Shown one piece after another: positions 16,425 to 24,950 of a stretch of DNA of 41,647 bases (position 1 is its first letter; each line of letters begins with the position of its first letter). The position numbers and the translations under genes are program-made. The stretch lies in NCBI RefSeq assembly GCF_001612985.1, contig NZ_BDBM01000069.1, positions 1 to 41,647 on the forward strand. Reading direction: 5' to 3'. The DNA comes from Nocardia gamkensis NBRC 108242 (lineage in GTDB: Bacteria > Actinomycetota > Actinomycetes > Mycobacteriales > Mycobacteriaceae). The notes beneath the pieces are model-generated. The model was not told where the DNA came from and did not search any database. It saw only the letters and a list, made by a program, of their open reading frames with translations.

Positions 16425-16886
16425 TCAGCAGTGGTTCTGCAGCTCGATCCTGGCTACGGCCTGAAATGCCTGTGGTGAATAGGTTTTCTCGTCGTGGTGG
16501 TCTCTGTCCATATCCCAGGGGTATTGGACAGCCGAGGAAGGCAGATTGATGACGAACTTGCCGATATCTCCGCCCGGTGGCTTGTCGTTGATGATGTTGC
16601 CGAGATAGACGTGGTTCGCGTCGAACAGGGCGGCGTGCATGAGCCAGGCATCGTTGTCGGAACCACTGGTGACGAGAGCATGGAATTCCGCGATGCCGTC
16701 GTTGTGCAAGATCCAGCGCGCGCCACCGAACATCGTGCAGTCGCCGGCCCTGATGTCGTGGTCCCAGGTGAAGACCTTCTCTGAATCGGCATGGGCGGTG
16801 GGCATGGACGCGACGGCGGTTCCGGCGGCCAAGCCGACGCACACGGAGAGCCGGATCAAGACGTGGCGATACATTGCGGTCATCAT
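16425..16886 (-). CDS. Small secreted protein (DUF6294-like)
   Basis: A 153-residue exported protein. The signal peptide runs to about residue 33 (RLSVCVGLAAGTAVA, then AHA before DSEK). The mature part begins VFTWDHDIRAGDCTMFGGARW, then HALVTSGSDNDAWLMHAALFD and YLGNIIND. A pattern of RAGDCTMF..ARW and SGDxNDAW is what I recall for DUF6294, a family of secreted actinobacterial proteins of unknown function. Two Cys (in GDCTMF and at the C-terminus, NHC) could form a disulphide. The start is ATG 16886 with GGGGAG 4 bases upstream. An inverted repeat lies 15 bases upstream. It is convergent with the esterase pseudogene. Confidence 0.75.
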   Translation of the reverse strand: MMTAMYRHVLIRLSVCVGLAAGTAVASMPTAHADSEKVFTWDHDIRAGDCTMFGGARWILHNDGIAEFHALVTSGSDNDAWLMHAALFDANHVYLGNIINDKPPGGDIGKFVINLPSSAVQYPWDMDRDHHDEKTYSPQAFQAVARIELQNHC

Positions 16887-16901
16887 GGCGCTCCCCAGGA
16901 A

Positions 16902-16920
16902 TAGTCAGTCTCGCTGACTA
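16902..16920. promoter_or_regulatory. Inverted repeat upstream of the small secreted protein gene
   Basis: Arms TAGTCAG and CTGACTA are separated by 5 bases. The repeat lies 15 bases before the ATG on the minus strand, beside the A/T-rich AAAATTATC. It could be a repressor site. Confidence 0.5.
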
Positions 16921-16988
16921 AAATTATCGGCACCCGTCCGGCGAGCGTCAATAGCCGTCAAGGCGGCTTGTCCCACCGGAGCGCTTGC

Positions 16989-19829
16989 TCACGGGGCGAT
17001 TCGGGCTCGGGCCGTCCATTCTGCGACATCCCTGGTCACGTCGATGGTTCCCCGGTCATCCGGACCGTAGAGCCGCCGCCAGATCTCCGGCAGATCGGAA
17101 CCGAGTTCCAGTGCGGCGGCGTAGCTTCCGTGCACAGCGTAGAACTGGGCCAGATTTCGCCGGGTCATGAGAGTGAACGGATGCTCTGTGCCGGAGACCT
17201 TCTCGCGCATGGCCAGCACTTCGCGATACAAACGAGCGGCGCCATCGGGGTCACCGCAGGCCGCGGTCCACCCGGCGAGATTGTCCTTGGCCCACATCGT
17301 GTCGGTGTGCTCGGGTCCGAGCACGCTTTCGCAGATCGGTACGAGTTCCAGCAACTGCCGGCGCGCTCGTTCCGGGTCACCGGCTTCGCCGACCCATCGG
17401 GCGTACTGGTCGCGGGAGCGCAGTACGTCGGGATGAGTCGAGCCGAGCAATCTTTCGAGTTCCGGCAGGAAGGCGGTGTACTGATCACGCGCACCGACGA
17501 TGTCACCGGCTTGGCCGGTACTGAAGCCGAGATCGGCGCGGATCCGCAGCTTCTCCCGTTCGTCCCGCTCCAAGTCCAGCAGCTCGGTGAGCATCGTCAC
17601 CGCCCCCTCTGGATCACCCGTCTGGACGTGCCAGTTGGCCAGTTGCACGCGCGGCAGGAGAGTTTGCGGATGGTCGCGACCGAACATCGCGGTGCAGTCC
17701 TCGACGAGCCCGGCGAACATCGCGCGCGCCGCGAACGGCTCGCCGGCCTCGCCGGTCCATCGGGCCAAGCGGGCGCGGGCGGCCAACAGGTCGGGGTGTT
17801 GCGGCGGCAATGTGTCTTGGAAGGCCACCAGCCAGTTGGCCCAGGACGCTCGATTGTCGATCGGACGCCGGTGGGCATCCGCGGCGTCCAGGAAAGCTAT
17901 GGCGCGAGCGGAGTTTTCGCTGGCCAGATAGTGTCGGGGCGCTGCGGTGTGCGCGTAGGCGTCGATATCCGAGCCGGTTACCGCGTCGAACGCGGCGGCG
18001 AGTGCGCTGTGCGCGTCGAACAGTGCGGTGGGCCATTGCGCGCAGACGATCTGTCGCAGCGGGCCGGTGAACGCCGCGTGTGACAGTCCGACCCTTTCGT
18101 TGTCCAGACCCGGATGGCCGCGTGCGACGAGCACGCCGAGGTCGACCACCACGTCGCGCAGTCGCGGCAACGGCACCGGCCACCCGAGCTGATGGAGGGC
18201 TTCACAGACCAGCGGCAGGGGCGCGGTCGGGCCGACGCCGACCGCCGCGAGCAGCGCGCCGACCGGCAGCGCGATCTCTTCGTGCACCCGACGCCGGCGG
18301 GTCGCGTGGAACCTCGACGCCACCAAGGAATTCAGGTCCGCGCCGTCGATGTCCGCATCGCGCCGATCGATTTCGGTGATCAAACGCGGGATCAACCATC
18401 CGCCGCGCACATCGTCGGGCAATTCGTGCAGCGTTCGGTCGAGTTGGTGGGGGATGGCGCCCTCGGTGAGGACCACCTCCGCCAGAACTTCTCGGACGGT
18501 GGGTGGTTGCAAGTGGACACGGCGGGCATGCGCGATATCCGGATGATCCACGACGTCGGTACCCGACCGGATGCCGACGATCACCCGCACATGTTGTAGC
18601 CGTTCGTCGGTGGTCAACGTGGCGACGGCGGCGATGACGCTGCTGCGGCATCCCTCTTCCGGCTGGTCGAGGCCGTCGATGAGGATGCGGATGCGGCGGC
18701 CCGCCTTCCGCATCCGATGCAGTGGCCGCACGATCTCGATTTCGAATGCGTTGAACCGCTCCAGGTCGGTCAGCTCCGCCCGCACCGCGCGGCGGACCGC
18801 GTCGAATTCGGCGCCGAACCGTGCGCCGAGTTGGTCGCACAGCTCCAGAAGCACCGACTCGATGGTGCTCGTGACGTCCAGGAAGACGGCCGCGGTGACG
18901 AATTCGGCGGTCAACGAATCCAACGTCTCCACCAGGCCCGGCCGGATGAGCAGCGACATCAGTGTCGACTTCCCGGCTCCGGCCGGTCCGATCAACGCCT
19001 GCAATCGATCGCCGCCTGCTTCGACGATGTCGGCGAGGGTCTCCTGCACGTGCGAGGTCAAAGAGACGCTGCGCACCAGATGATCCACCAAACCCGCCGC
19101 GGGTCTGCCGGTCACCGCGTCTCTGGAACGGGACCGGTTGGGCACCAGCCACAGGCCCTGGTCGCCGCGGCGCACCTGAGTGCCGTTGAAGGACAGATGC
19201 CGTGCGGTCTGCCGTTGGCACGCGGTGCTCAGCTCCGGTGTGAGGTCGGCGCACAGCAGATTCGTTCCGCTGCCGGGTAGGCCGGTATCGAAGGTGCGCA
19301 ACAGTGTTCGACTGAAACATCCGTCGTATGCGCTGCCGTCGTCCGATGCGACCAGCAGTTCCATCCGTCCCGCGGTCTTCTCCAGCATCCGCACCCAGCG
19401 GTTCCCCGCGCCGATCGCGCCGGTACCGGCCTCGCACGCATCGACGAGGATGATGAGCCCGTCCAGTGCCCGCGTATTGCCCAATTGCTCGGCCACGGCA
19501 TTGACCAGGTTGAAGCCGGAATCGGAATCCAGAGGCATTTCCGAGTCGGTGGCGAGTAGATAGAAATCCTCGTCGTTGGCGGTGAACCCGTGACCGATGA
19601 AGGCGATCAACAGCGTCGCTCCCAGTTCGTCGGCCTGCTGGAACGCCGCTTTGACGCGCCGCTTGAGTTCGATGACCGTGGGGTCGACCAGGGGTCCGTC
19701 TCCGATCGGCAGCCAATGGCCTGCCGTGGTGAAAGCCGCGTAGAGCGCCGCGGCCAGCTCACCGGTGAACCCGAGTCGCGGGAATGCCGCGCACTCCGAC
19801 GCGACAACCAGAGCCAGCCTCTCCGCCAT
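16989..19829 (-). CDS. Caspase-STAND NTPase-TPR protein
   Basis: A 946-residue protein with three parts. Residues 1-about 235 form a caspase-like (peptidase C14) domain: RLALVVAS first strand, FIGHGFTANDEDFYL with the catalytic His80, and IILVDACEAGTG with the catalytic Cys132. Residues about 250-600 form a STAND-type NTPase: P-loop GPAGAGKST (281-289), Walker B RILIDGLD (about 381-388) and a winged-helix-like region. About 690-930 contain five or more TPR-like units with the recurring pattern HPxTLxxRxxLAxWxxxxGDxxxA. Such proteins are thought to sense a trigger through the repeats, oligomerise with NTP and unleash the protease, as in STAND-based immunity or programmed cell death. I chose ATG 19829 because the caspase domain begins there; an in-frame TTG at 19865 adds 12 residues. 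No partner gene is obvious. Specific function unknown. Confidence 0.85.
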   Translation of the reverse strand: MAERLALVVASECAAFPRLGFTGELAAALYAAFTTAGHWLPIGDGPLVDPTVIELKRRVKAAFQQADELGATLLIAFIGHGFTANDEDFYLLATDSEMPLDSDSGFNLVNAVAEQLGNTRALDGLIILVDACEAGTGAIGAGNRWVRMLEKTAGRMELLVASDDGSAYDGCFSRTLLRTFDTGLPGSGTNLLCADLTPELSTACQRQTARHLSFNGTQVRRGDQGLWLVPNRSRSRDAVTGRPAAGLVDHLVRSVSLTSHVQETLADIVEAGGDRLQALIGPAGAGKSTLMSLLIRPGLVETLDSLTAEFVTAAVFLDVTSTIESVLLELCDQLGARFGAEFDAVRRAVRAELTDLERFNAFEIEIVRPLHRMRKAGRRIRILIDGLDQPEEGCRSSVIAAVATLTTDERLQHVRVIVGIRSGTDVVDHPDIAHARRVHLQPPTVREVLAEVVLTEGAIPHQLDRTLHELPDDVRGGWLIPRLITEIDRRDADIDGADLNSLVASRFHATRRRRVHEEIALPVGALLAAVGVGPTAPLPLVCEALHQLGWPVPLPRLRDVVVDLGVLVARGHPGLDNERVGLSHAAFTGPLRQIVCAQWPTALFDAHSALAAAFDAVTGSDIDAYAHTAAPRHYLASENSARAIAFLDAADAHRRPIDNRASWANWLVAFQDTLPPQHPDLLAARARLARWTGEAGEPFAARAMFAGLVEDCTAMFGRDHPQTLLPRVQLANWHVQTGDPEGAVTMLTELLDLERDEREKLRIRADLGFSTGQAGDIVGARDQYTAFLPELERLLGSTHPDVLRSRDQYARWVGEAGDPERARRQLLELVPICESVLGPEHTDTMWAKDNLAGWTAACGDPDGAARLYREVLAMREKVSGTEHPFTLMTRRNLAQFYAVHGSYAAALELGSDLPEIWRRLYGPDDRGTIDVTRDVAEWTARARIAP

Positions 19830-20026
19830 GGAAGAACTATCGGGCAGGGCGACCCACGGGCACAACAGCGCTCGGCGGTAAGGGCTGTGCCGAACATGCC
19901 GGACACCGCGTCCGGACGAGGATCCGCTGCACCCGTCATGATCTTGTAGCCGGGACGCCGCACTCGGTGCGGAGTGACTGCGAATTCACCTTGTCCATCC
20001 ACGAAGAGAAACGCAGGTGACTGCCA

Positions 20027-21106
20027 ATGCCGAAAATCGTGTTGTTCGGCGCCACCGGGTACACCGGCCGCCTGACCGCGGAAGCTTTGATCGCCCGCGG
20101 GGCCGCCCCCGTGCTGGCTGCCCGCAATGCCGCCGCGCTCGAGAAACTGGCCGCCGACCTCGGTGGCGCGCAGACCGCGGTCGCCGACGTGACCGAGCCG
20201 GACTCGGTCCGGGCCCTGCTGGACCGGGGCGACGTGCTGGTGACGACGGTCGGGCCGTTTCTGCGTTACGGCGGACCCGCACTGGCCGCGGCCGCGGCGG
20301 CGGGCGCGCACTACTTCGACTCCACCGGCGAAGGCCCATTCATCAGCACGGTGTTCGACCGCGACGAGGAGGCCCGCAAGGCGGGAGTGGGCCTGCTGAC
20401 CGCGTTCGGGTTCGACTTCGTGCCCGGCAACCTGGCCGCCGGTCTCGCCTTACGCGAAGCGCCCGACGCCGTCCGCGCGGACATCGGCTACTTCATCGCC
20501 AGCCCCGGCGCCAGCGGTGGCACCCGAGCGTCGATGGCCGGGATGCTGTTCGAACACGGCTTCGCCCTCCGCGGCGGCCGGATCGTGCCCGAGCGCACCG
20601 GCTCACGGATCCGCACCTTCGACGTCGCAGGCCGCCCGCGTACAGGAGTATCGATTCCCGGATCGGAACATCTCGCGCTGAGCCGCGCCTACCCGCAGCT
20701 ACGCGAGGCCGACGTCTACCTCGGCCTGCCGCCCGCGGCCGCTCGCGCCCTGCAGGCCGGCTCCTTGCTCACCGGCGCGGTCGCACGGATGGAGCCGGTG
20801 AAACGGCTGGCCGAAGGCGCGCTGGAACGCGTCGTGAAGGGCTCGACCGGCGGCCCGGGGCGCGAAGCACGGGCACGCACGCGCTCCTGGGCGGTCGCCG
20901 AGGCATTGGACGACTCCGGCCGCGTCCTGGCGTCGGTGACCTTGGCCGGGATCGATCCCTACGACTTCACCAGCGCGATCCTCGCCTGGGGTGCACAGAC
21001 CGCACTGGACGGCGGCCTGCTCGGCACCGGTGCGCTGGGCCCGGTCGAGGCGTTCGGTCTGGAGGCGCTCACCGCCGCCGCGGCCGATGCGGGGTTCAGC
21101 CGGTAG
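20027..21106 (+). CDS. Saccharopine dehydrogenase-like NAD(P)-binding reductase
   Basis: A 359-residue protein with an N-terminal Rossmann fold (IVLFGATGYTGRLTAEAL, residues 4-21) and the family's characteristic VGPFLRYGGPALAAAAAAG, HYFDSTGEGPF and FGFDFVPGNLAA. It belongs to the saccharopine dehydrogenase-like or trans-acting enoyl reductase group, several of which in mycobacteria act in complex lipid or polyketide synthesis. It starts at ATG 20027, 198 bases from the divergent caspase gene. No signal peptide or membrane helix is seen. The actual substrate is not predictable; a true lysine-pathway role is unlikely because the pathway genes are absent. Confidence 0.85.
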   Translation: MPKIVLFGATGYTGRLTAEALIARGAAPVLAARNAAALEKLAADLGGAQTAVADVTEPDSVRALLDRGDVLVTTVGPFLRYGGPALAAAAAAGAHYFDSTGEGPFISTVFDRDEEARKAGVGLLTAFGFDFVPGNLAAGLALREAPDAVRADIGYFIASPGASGGTRASMAGMLFEHGFALRGGRIVPERTGSRIRTFDVAGRPRTGVSIPGSEHLALSRAYPQLREADVYLGLPPAAARALQAGSLLTGAVARMEPVKRLAEGALERVVKGSTGGPGREARARTRSWAVAEALDDSGRVLASVTLAGIDPYDFTSAILAWGAQTALDGGLLGTGALGPVEAFGLEALTAAAADAGFSR

Positions 21107-21480
21107 AAGTTCGCCGCCGCCGACCCACTCGACAGCCTCCACGCGCCACGACGTGCGGAGACATTTCCAGCGGCGGCCCACAAGGAGTGGTACACGACGC
21201 GCATGCGCTGAGCGCCGATGTCGGTGGTGATCGGGCAACCGCTGAGTGGGTGGCTGCCCGGCATCGACAACCGTCGCGGTGGACGGCGAGTTCGCCGACC
21301 GGCCGCACATCTGGTCTTGCTCCGCTCGCCGTGGGAGCTGATCCGCCTTCACCCTCAACTGTGTCCGGGCGGCGGCACCCGCGGCAGGGTGCTGCGCCGA
21401 CGCCAACGGGCGTGACATTTTCGCGACCATTTCGTAATGTATCGGTGACCTGTTCTCGACAGTAACCGGTAACCGACATA
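21107..21480. other. Intergenic region with a GTAACCG direct repeat
   Basis: No convincing gene lies here; the frames that run through are shadows. The last 70 bases are A/T-richer and hold GTAACCG twice in tandem (21462-21475), 5 bases before the next ATG, plus GTGACA and GGTGACC half-sites. These resemble sites of response regulators of cell-wall genes, but that is only suggestive. Confidence 0.4.
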
Positions 21481-22128
21481 ATGCCTGGCCAACACCGCAA
21501 ACGAACCGCAGCCCGGAAGCTCACCGCTCTGGCTGTGTGCGGTGTCGCGGCGACTCTCGTCGTCGTGCTGTGGGCGGCGATACGCCCGGGCCCGGCCGCT
21601 CAGCACGTGGCGGCGGTCGATTCACCGCAGTCGACCGCCGTCGAAGCCCGCCCGGTCCCGACCATCGTTCCGCCGATGCCTCAGCCGGTGCCGGCCGCGG
21701 CGGCAGTCGAGCCACCCCCACCGTCGGAGAAGAACGCCGCACAGCACCCACCCCCACCTCCTCCCTCCGTCCCGTGCTCGACGGAACTCGCCGGTACGAG
21801 GCCGCACGTGGCAAGGGTGGGCAACATGCTCAAGAAGACGTTCGGCCTCACCGACGTCGGTGGCGCCGTCGGCCGTGCCGACGGCGACCACGGTGCCGGC
21901 CTGGCCCTCGATCTCATGACATCCGATTCCGCGCGCGGCGACGCGATCGCCGACTTCGTGCTGGCCAACAAGCAGCGTTTCGGTGTGACGTACGTGATCT
22001 GGCGGCAGCGCTACAACGACGGCAGCGGTTGGTCTTACCTGGAAGACCGCGGAAGCCCGACCGCCAATCACTACGACCATGTGCATGTGTCGTTCGAGAA
22101 GGCTGCCGAAGTGGACGTCACCTGCTGA
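21481..22128 (+). CDS. Membrane-anchored or secreted M15-like (ARB_07466-type) protein
   Basis: A 215-residue protein with a basic N-terminus, one hydrophobic segment (residues about 14-33), a Pro/Ala/Val-rich linker with PPPPPP around residues 50-97, and a C-terminal domain of about 115 residues. That domain has TRPHVARVGNMLKKTFG, GRADGDHGAGLALDLM and NHYDHVHVSF, the pattern of the ARB_07466-like domain related to the zinc-binding M15/VanY fold, where the H.. LD and HxH residues bind metal. It is likely to act in the cell envelope on peptidoglycan or as an inactive relative. Start ATG 21481. It stands alone between two unrelated genes. Confidence 0.75.
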   Translation: MPGQHRKRTAARKLTALAVCGVAATLVVVLWAAIRPGPAAQHVAAVDSPQSTAVEARPVPTIVPPMPQPVPAAAAVEPPPPSEKNAAQHPPPPPPSVPCSTELAGTRPHVARVGNMLKKTFGLTDVGGAVGRADGDHGAGLALDLMTSDSARGDAIADFVLANKQRFGVTYVIWRQRYNDGSGWSYLEDRGSPTANHYDHVHVSFEKAAEVDVTC

Positions 22129-22310
22129 ATACGCACTGTATGCGCCGACGGATTGCGAGCACTTCCATCGGCCTGCCGGTCTGCGCCTGACCGCTTGCTT
22201 CCATCGACGTCACGACCTGGCGATCTCACCGGTGGGTATCCGATCGCAGTGATATCACGGCCCTCACTAGCATCGATCCGGCGAGAATATCGAGGAATCC
22301 GAGGACTGCG

Positions 22311-23801
22311 TTGACTACCGAACAACTTGACCGCTGGAACGCCCAGGAAGCCGCCGCCGAGGCGATGATTCCCATCATCGGCACGTTGTATCGGCGCAAA
22401 GGGGTGACGATCCTGCTGCACAGCCGGTCACTGGTGAACAAGTCGGTGATCAGCATCCTGCGGACGCACCGCTTCGCGAGGCAGATCGAAGGCGAAGAGT
22501 TGTCGGTGGACCAGACCCTTCCCTTCCTGCAAGTACTCAGCGAGCTGGATCTGGGCCCGTGCAAGATCGATATCGGTCAGTTGGTCATGACCTATCGCAC
22601 CGACGATCGCGGACTATCGATCCGCGAGTTCACCGCGGCGGTACTGGCCGAGGTGACCAACGGCAACAAGGCTCAGTCGCCGGGCCCCAGGGACGTCGTC
22701 CTCTACGGCTTCGGCCGCATCGGTCGTCTGGTCACGCGCCTGCTCATCGAGAAGGCCGGATCGGGTAACGGTCTGAACCTGCGTGCCGTGGTGGTTCGCA
22801 AGGGAGGCGACGACGATCTGGCCAAGCGCGCGTCGCTGCTTCGCAGGGATTCGGTTCACGGCCACTTCAACGGCACGATCAAGGTCGATACCGGCAATGA
22901 CACGATCACCGCGAACGGGAACGTGATCAAGTTCATCTACAGCGATGATCCGACGACGATCGACTACACCGCGTACGGGATAAACGACGCGATCCTGATC
23001 GACAACACCGGCAGGTGGCGTGATCGTGACGGGCTGTCGCAGCATCTGCGCCCCGGCATCGCGAAAGTCGTGCTCACCGCACCCGGCAAGGGCGACGTTC
23101 CGAATATCGTGCACGGCGTGAACCACCGCAGCCTGGACCTGTCGCAGCGGATCTTCTCGTGCGCCTCGTGCACGACCAACGCGATTGTTCCGCCGCTCAA
23201 GGCCATGGATGACGAGTACGGCATCATCCGCGGGCACGTGGAGACGGTTCACTCGTTCACCAACGACCAGAACCTCCTGGACAATTACCACAAGGCGGAC
23301 CGTCGCGGCCGGTCCGCGCCGTTCAATCTCGTGCTCACCGAAACCGGTGCCGCGTCCGCGGTCGCGAAGGCGATGCCGGACTTCAAGGCCAAGATCACCG
23401 GCAACTCGATTCGTGTCCCCACCCCCGACGTATCGGTCGCGATCCTGAACTTGCAGCTGGAGCGCAAGACGACGAAAAGCGATGTGCTCGAGTACCTGCG
23501 TCAGGTTTCCCTTGCCGGGCCGTTGAGCCGGAACCTCGATTACACCGCCGCCACGGACGTCGTCTCCAGCGACTTCATCGGATCGCGCGCAGCGTCGATC
23601 ATCGATGCCAATGCCACGATCGTCGAGGACGACACCGCGATCCTGTATGTCTGGTACGACAACGAATTCGGCTACTCGTGCCAGGTCGTGCGGACGGTGC
23701 AGTACATCTCGGGCATCGAGTATCCGACCTACCCGCAGGTCAGCGCTCGACTGGAGCACACCGACGACACTCGGGTGCCGACTGCGACCGCCGCGCGGTG
23801 A
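22311..23801 (+). CDS. gapB: Long-form glyceraldehyde-3-phosphate dehydrogenase
   Basis: A 496-residue GAPDH with an N-terminal extension of about 125 residues. The NAD-binding start is VVLYGFGRIGRLV (about 129-141); the active site is SCASCTTNA with catalytic Cys287, and His316 lies in ETVHSFTNDQ. YVWYDNEFGYS at the end is the usual GAPDH C-terminal signature. The extension and length match the GapB-type enzymes of corynebacteria and relatives, which favour gluconeogenesis. The start is TTG 22311, supported by GAGGA 5 bases upstream; no ATG or GTG with a comparable site is available. It is followed by a strong hairpin. Family and catalysis are clear; the direction of flux is from family knowledge. 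Confidence 0.9.
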   Translation: MTTEQLDRWNAQEAAAEAMIPIIGTLYRRKGVTILLHSRSLVNKSVISILRTHRFARQIEGEELSVDQTLPFLQVLSELDLGPCKIDIGQLVMTYRTDDRGLSIREFTAAVLAEVTNGNKAQSPGPRDVVLYGFGRIGRLVTRLLIEKAGSGNGLNLRAVVVRKGGDDDLAKRASLLRRDSVHGHFNGTIKVDTGNDTITANGNVIKFIYSDDPTTIDYTAYGINDAILIDNTGRWRDRDGLSQHLRPGIAKVVLTAPGKGDVPNIVHGVNHRSLDLSQRIFSCASCTTNAIVPPLKAMDDEYGIIRGHVETVHSFTNDQNLLDNYHKADRRGRSAPFNLVLTETGAASAVAKAMPDFKAKITGNSIRVPTPDVSVAILNLQLERKTTKSDVLEYLRQVSLAGPLSRNLDYTAATDVVSSDFIGSRAASIIDANATIVEDDTAILYVWYDNEFGYSCQVVRTVQYISGIEYPTYPQVSARLEHTDDTRVPTATAAR

Positions 23802-23850
23802 CTCCCGCGATGGATGTCGCCGACTCTGCTGCCGGGGAATAACCGACCGG

Positions 23851-23893
23851 CCGCGGGAAGTATCACTGTGTCGCCGCGTGATGCTTCCCGCGG
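23851..23893. terminator. Strong hairpin terminator between gapB and the potassium channel gene
   Basis: A 16-bp stem (arm CCGCGGGAAGTATCAC, one G-U pair) with an 11-base loop lies between two convergent genes and can serve both. Confidence 0.8.
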
Positions 23894-23921
23894 AGATGGT
23901 TCGGGCAATAGGTGGTAATGG

Positions 23922-24686
23922 TCAGTCGGCCCGCACGGTATCCGGCGCGACCACCCTGGAGCGCATCCCGGCCACTTCGGCGCGCAGCGCTCGGATCTCG
24001 GCGACGAGTTCGGTGATCTCCCGATCGGTGTTCTCCACATTCGCCTCGACACTCTTCAGCTGATCCATCACCCAGCTGGTAGTGGTGCCGATCGCGAAAC
24101 TGATCAGGCCGATGCCGAGGGTCATCAGGATCAACGAGATCAAACGGCCTTCGGTCGTCACCGGATACACGTCGCCGTACCCGACGGTGGTCACCGAGAC
24201 CATCGACCACCACAGCGCGTCACCGAAATTGTGGATCTTGCTGTCGGCCGCCCCGTACTCCGCGTCGAAGAACGCCAGACTGCACAGCAGCAGGAGCAGT
24301 ATCGAACTGGCGCCGACGAACACCGCGAGCCTGGCTCTGGTCGTCGTGTTCCGGTTCAACGTGCCGATCACGAGCATGGCTGCGCGCAGCAGCCGCAGCG
24401 GGCGAAGCGGCGGCAGCACCACGATCAACAAGTCGACCGGGTGGGCACGCAGGAACCGCAAGCGGTTCCCGGACAGCCACAACCGCACCGCGAAGTCCAG
24501 CGCGAACGCCGCCCAGATCATCACGTCGACCCGGGTGAGCCAGGCGTCCAGACGAGGCGAGGCCTCGATATCGAGCACCTGCCAGGCATAGACGCCGAGG
24601 AATACGACGGCCAGCACCATCATGGGAATGCCGGTCGTCCGCTCCCAGGATTCCCTGCGTGTGAACTCGGATTGTGTTTCGGGCAT
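23922..24686 (-). CDS. Six-helix-type potassium channel
   Basis: A 254-residue ion channel. A voltage-sensor-like N-terminal part has LAVVFLGVYAWQVL, VDVMIWAAFALDFAVRLWL and an S4-like basic helix RPLRLLRAAMLV. The pore part has LLLLLCSLAFFD, the pore helix GDALWWSMVSVTTV and the K+ filter TVGYGD, then a last helix LILMTLGIGLISFAIG. A C-terminal coiled coil follows (LKSVEANVENTDREITEL). I chose ATG 24686 (MPETQSEFTRRE) over the longer frame from 24851, whose extra 55 residues are Ser/Pro-rich and unlike a channel; only a weak AGGTAG precedes it. It likely passes K+ and tunes membrane potential. Gating is not predictable. Confidence 0.85.
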   Translation of the reverse strand: MPETQSEFTRRESWERTTGIPMMVLAVVFLGVYAWQVLDIEASPRLDAWLTRVDVMIWAAFALDFAVRLWLSGNRLRFLRAHPVDLLIVVLPPLRPLRLLRAAMLVIGTLNRNTTTRARLAVFVGASSILLLLLCSLAFFDAEYGAADSKIHNFGDALWWSMVSVTTVGYGDVYPVTTEGRLISLILMTLGIGLISFAIGTTTSWVMDQLKSVEANVENTDREITELVAEIRALRAEVAGMRSRVVAPDTVRAD

Positions 24687-24950
24687 CGAACTACCTGTGT
24701 CGCTCGGCTGCGGCGTCGGAGACACCGCAGGTTCGACCGGTGAGATTCCGAGAGAGTCCGGCCGTTTCTCACGCTGATTCTGACACGGAGCCCGAGACGC
24801 CGTGCTGACCACGGTCGGCATTCCAGCGTGTTCGGAGGGGGAGCCCGACATTTGTCCGGCGTGTCGCTGGATGTTTGCGCGTGGGGTTGGATTTGAATGC
24901 AGGCTGGCTGGTCGACGAATGCCCGCGAACTACCCGTGGAGGTCGAGATC

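Noticed and set aside
20017..21465. Plus-strand open frame overlapping the saccharopine dehydrogenase-like gene
   Set aside because: It is the +1 shadow; GATGYTG and the other motifs are in the frame from 20027.
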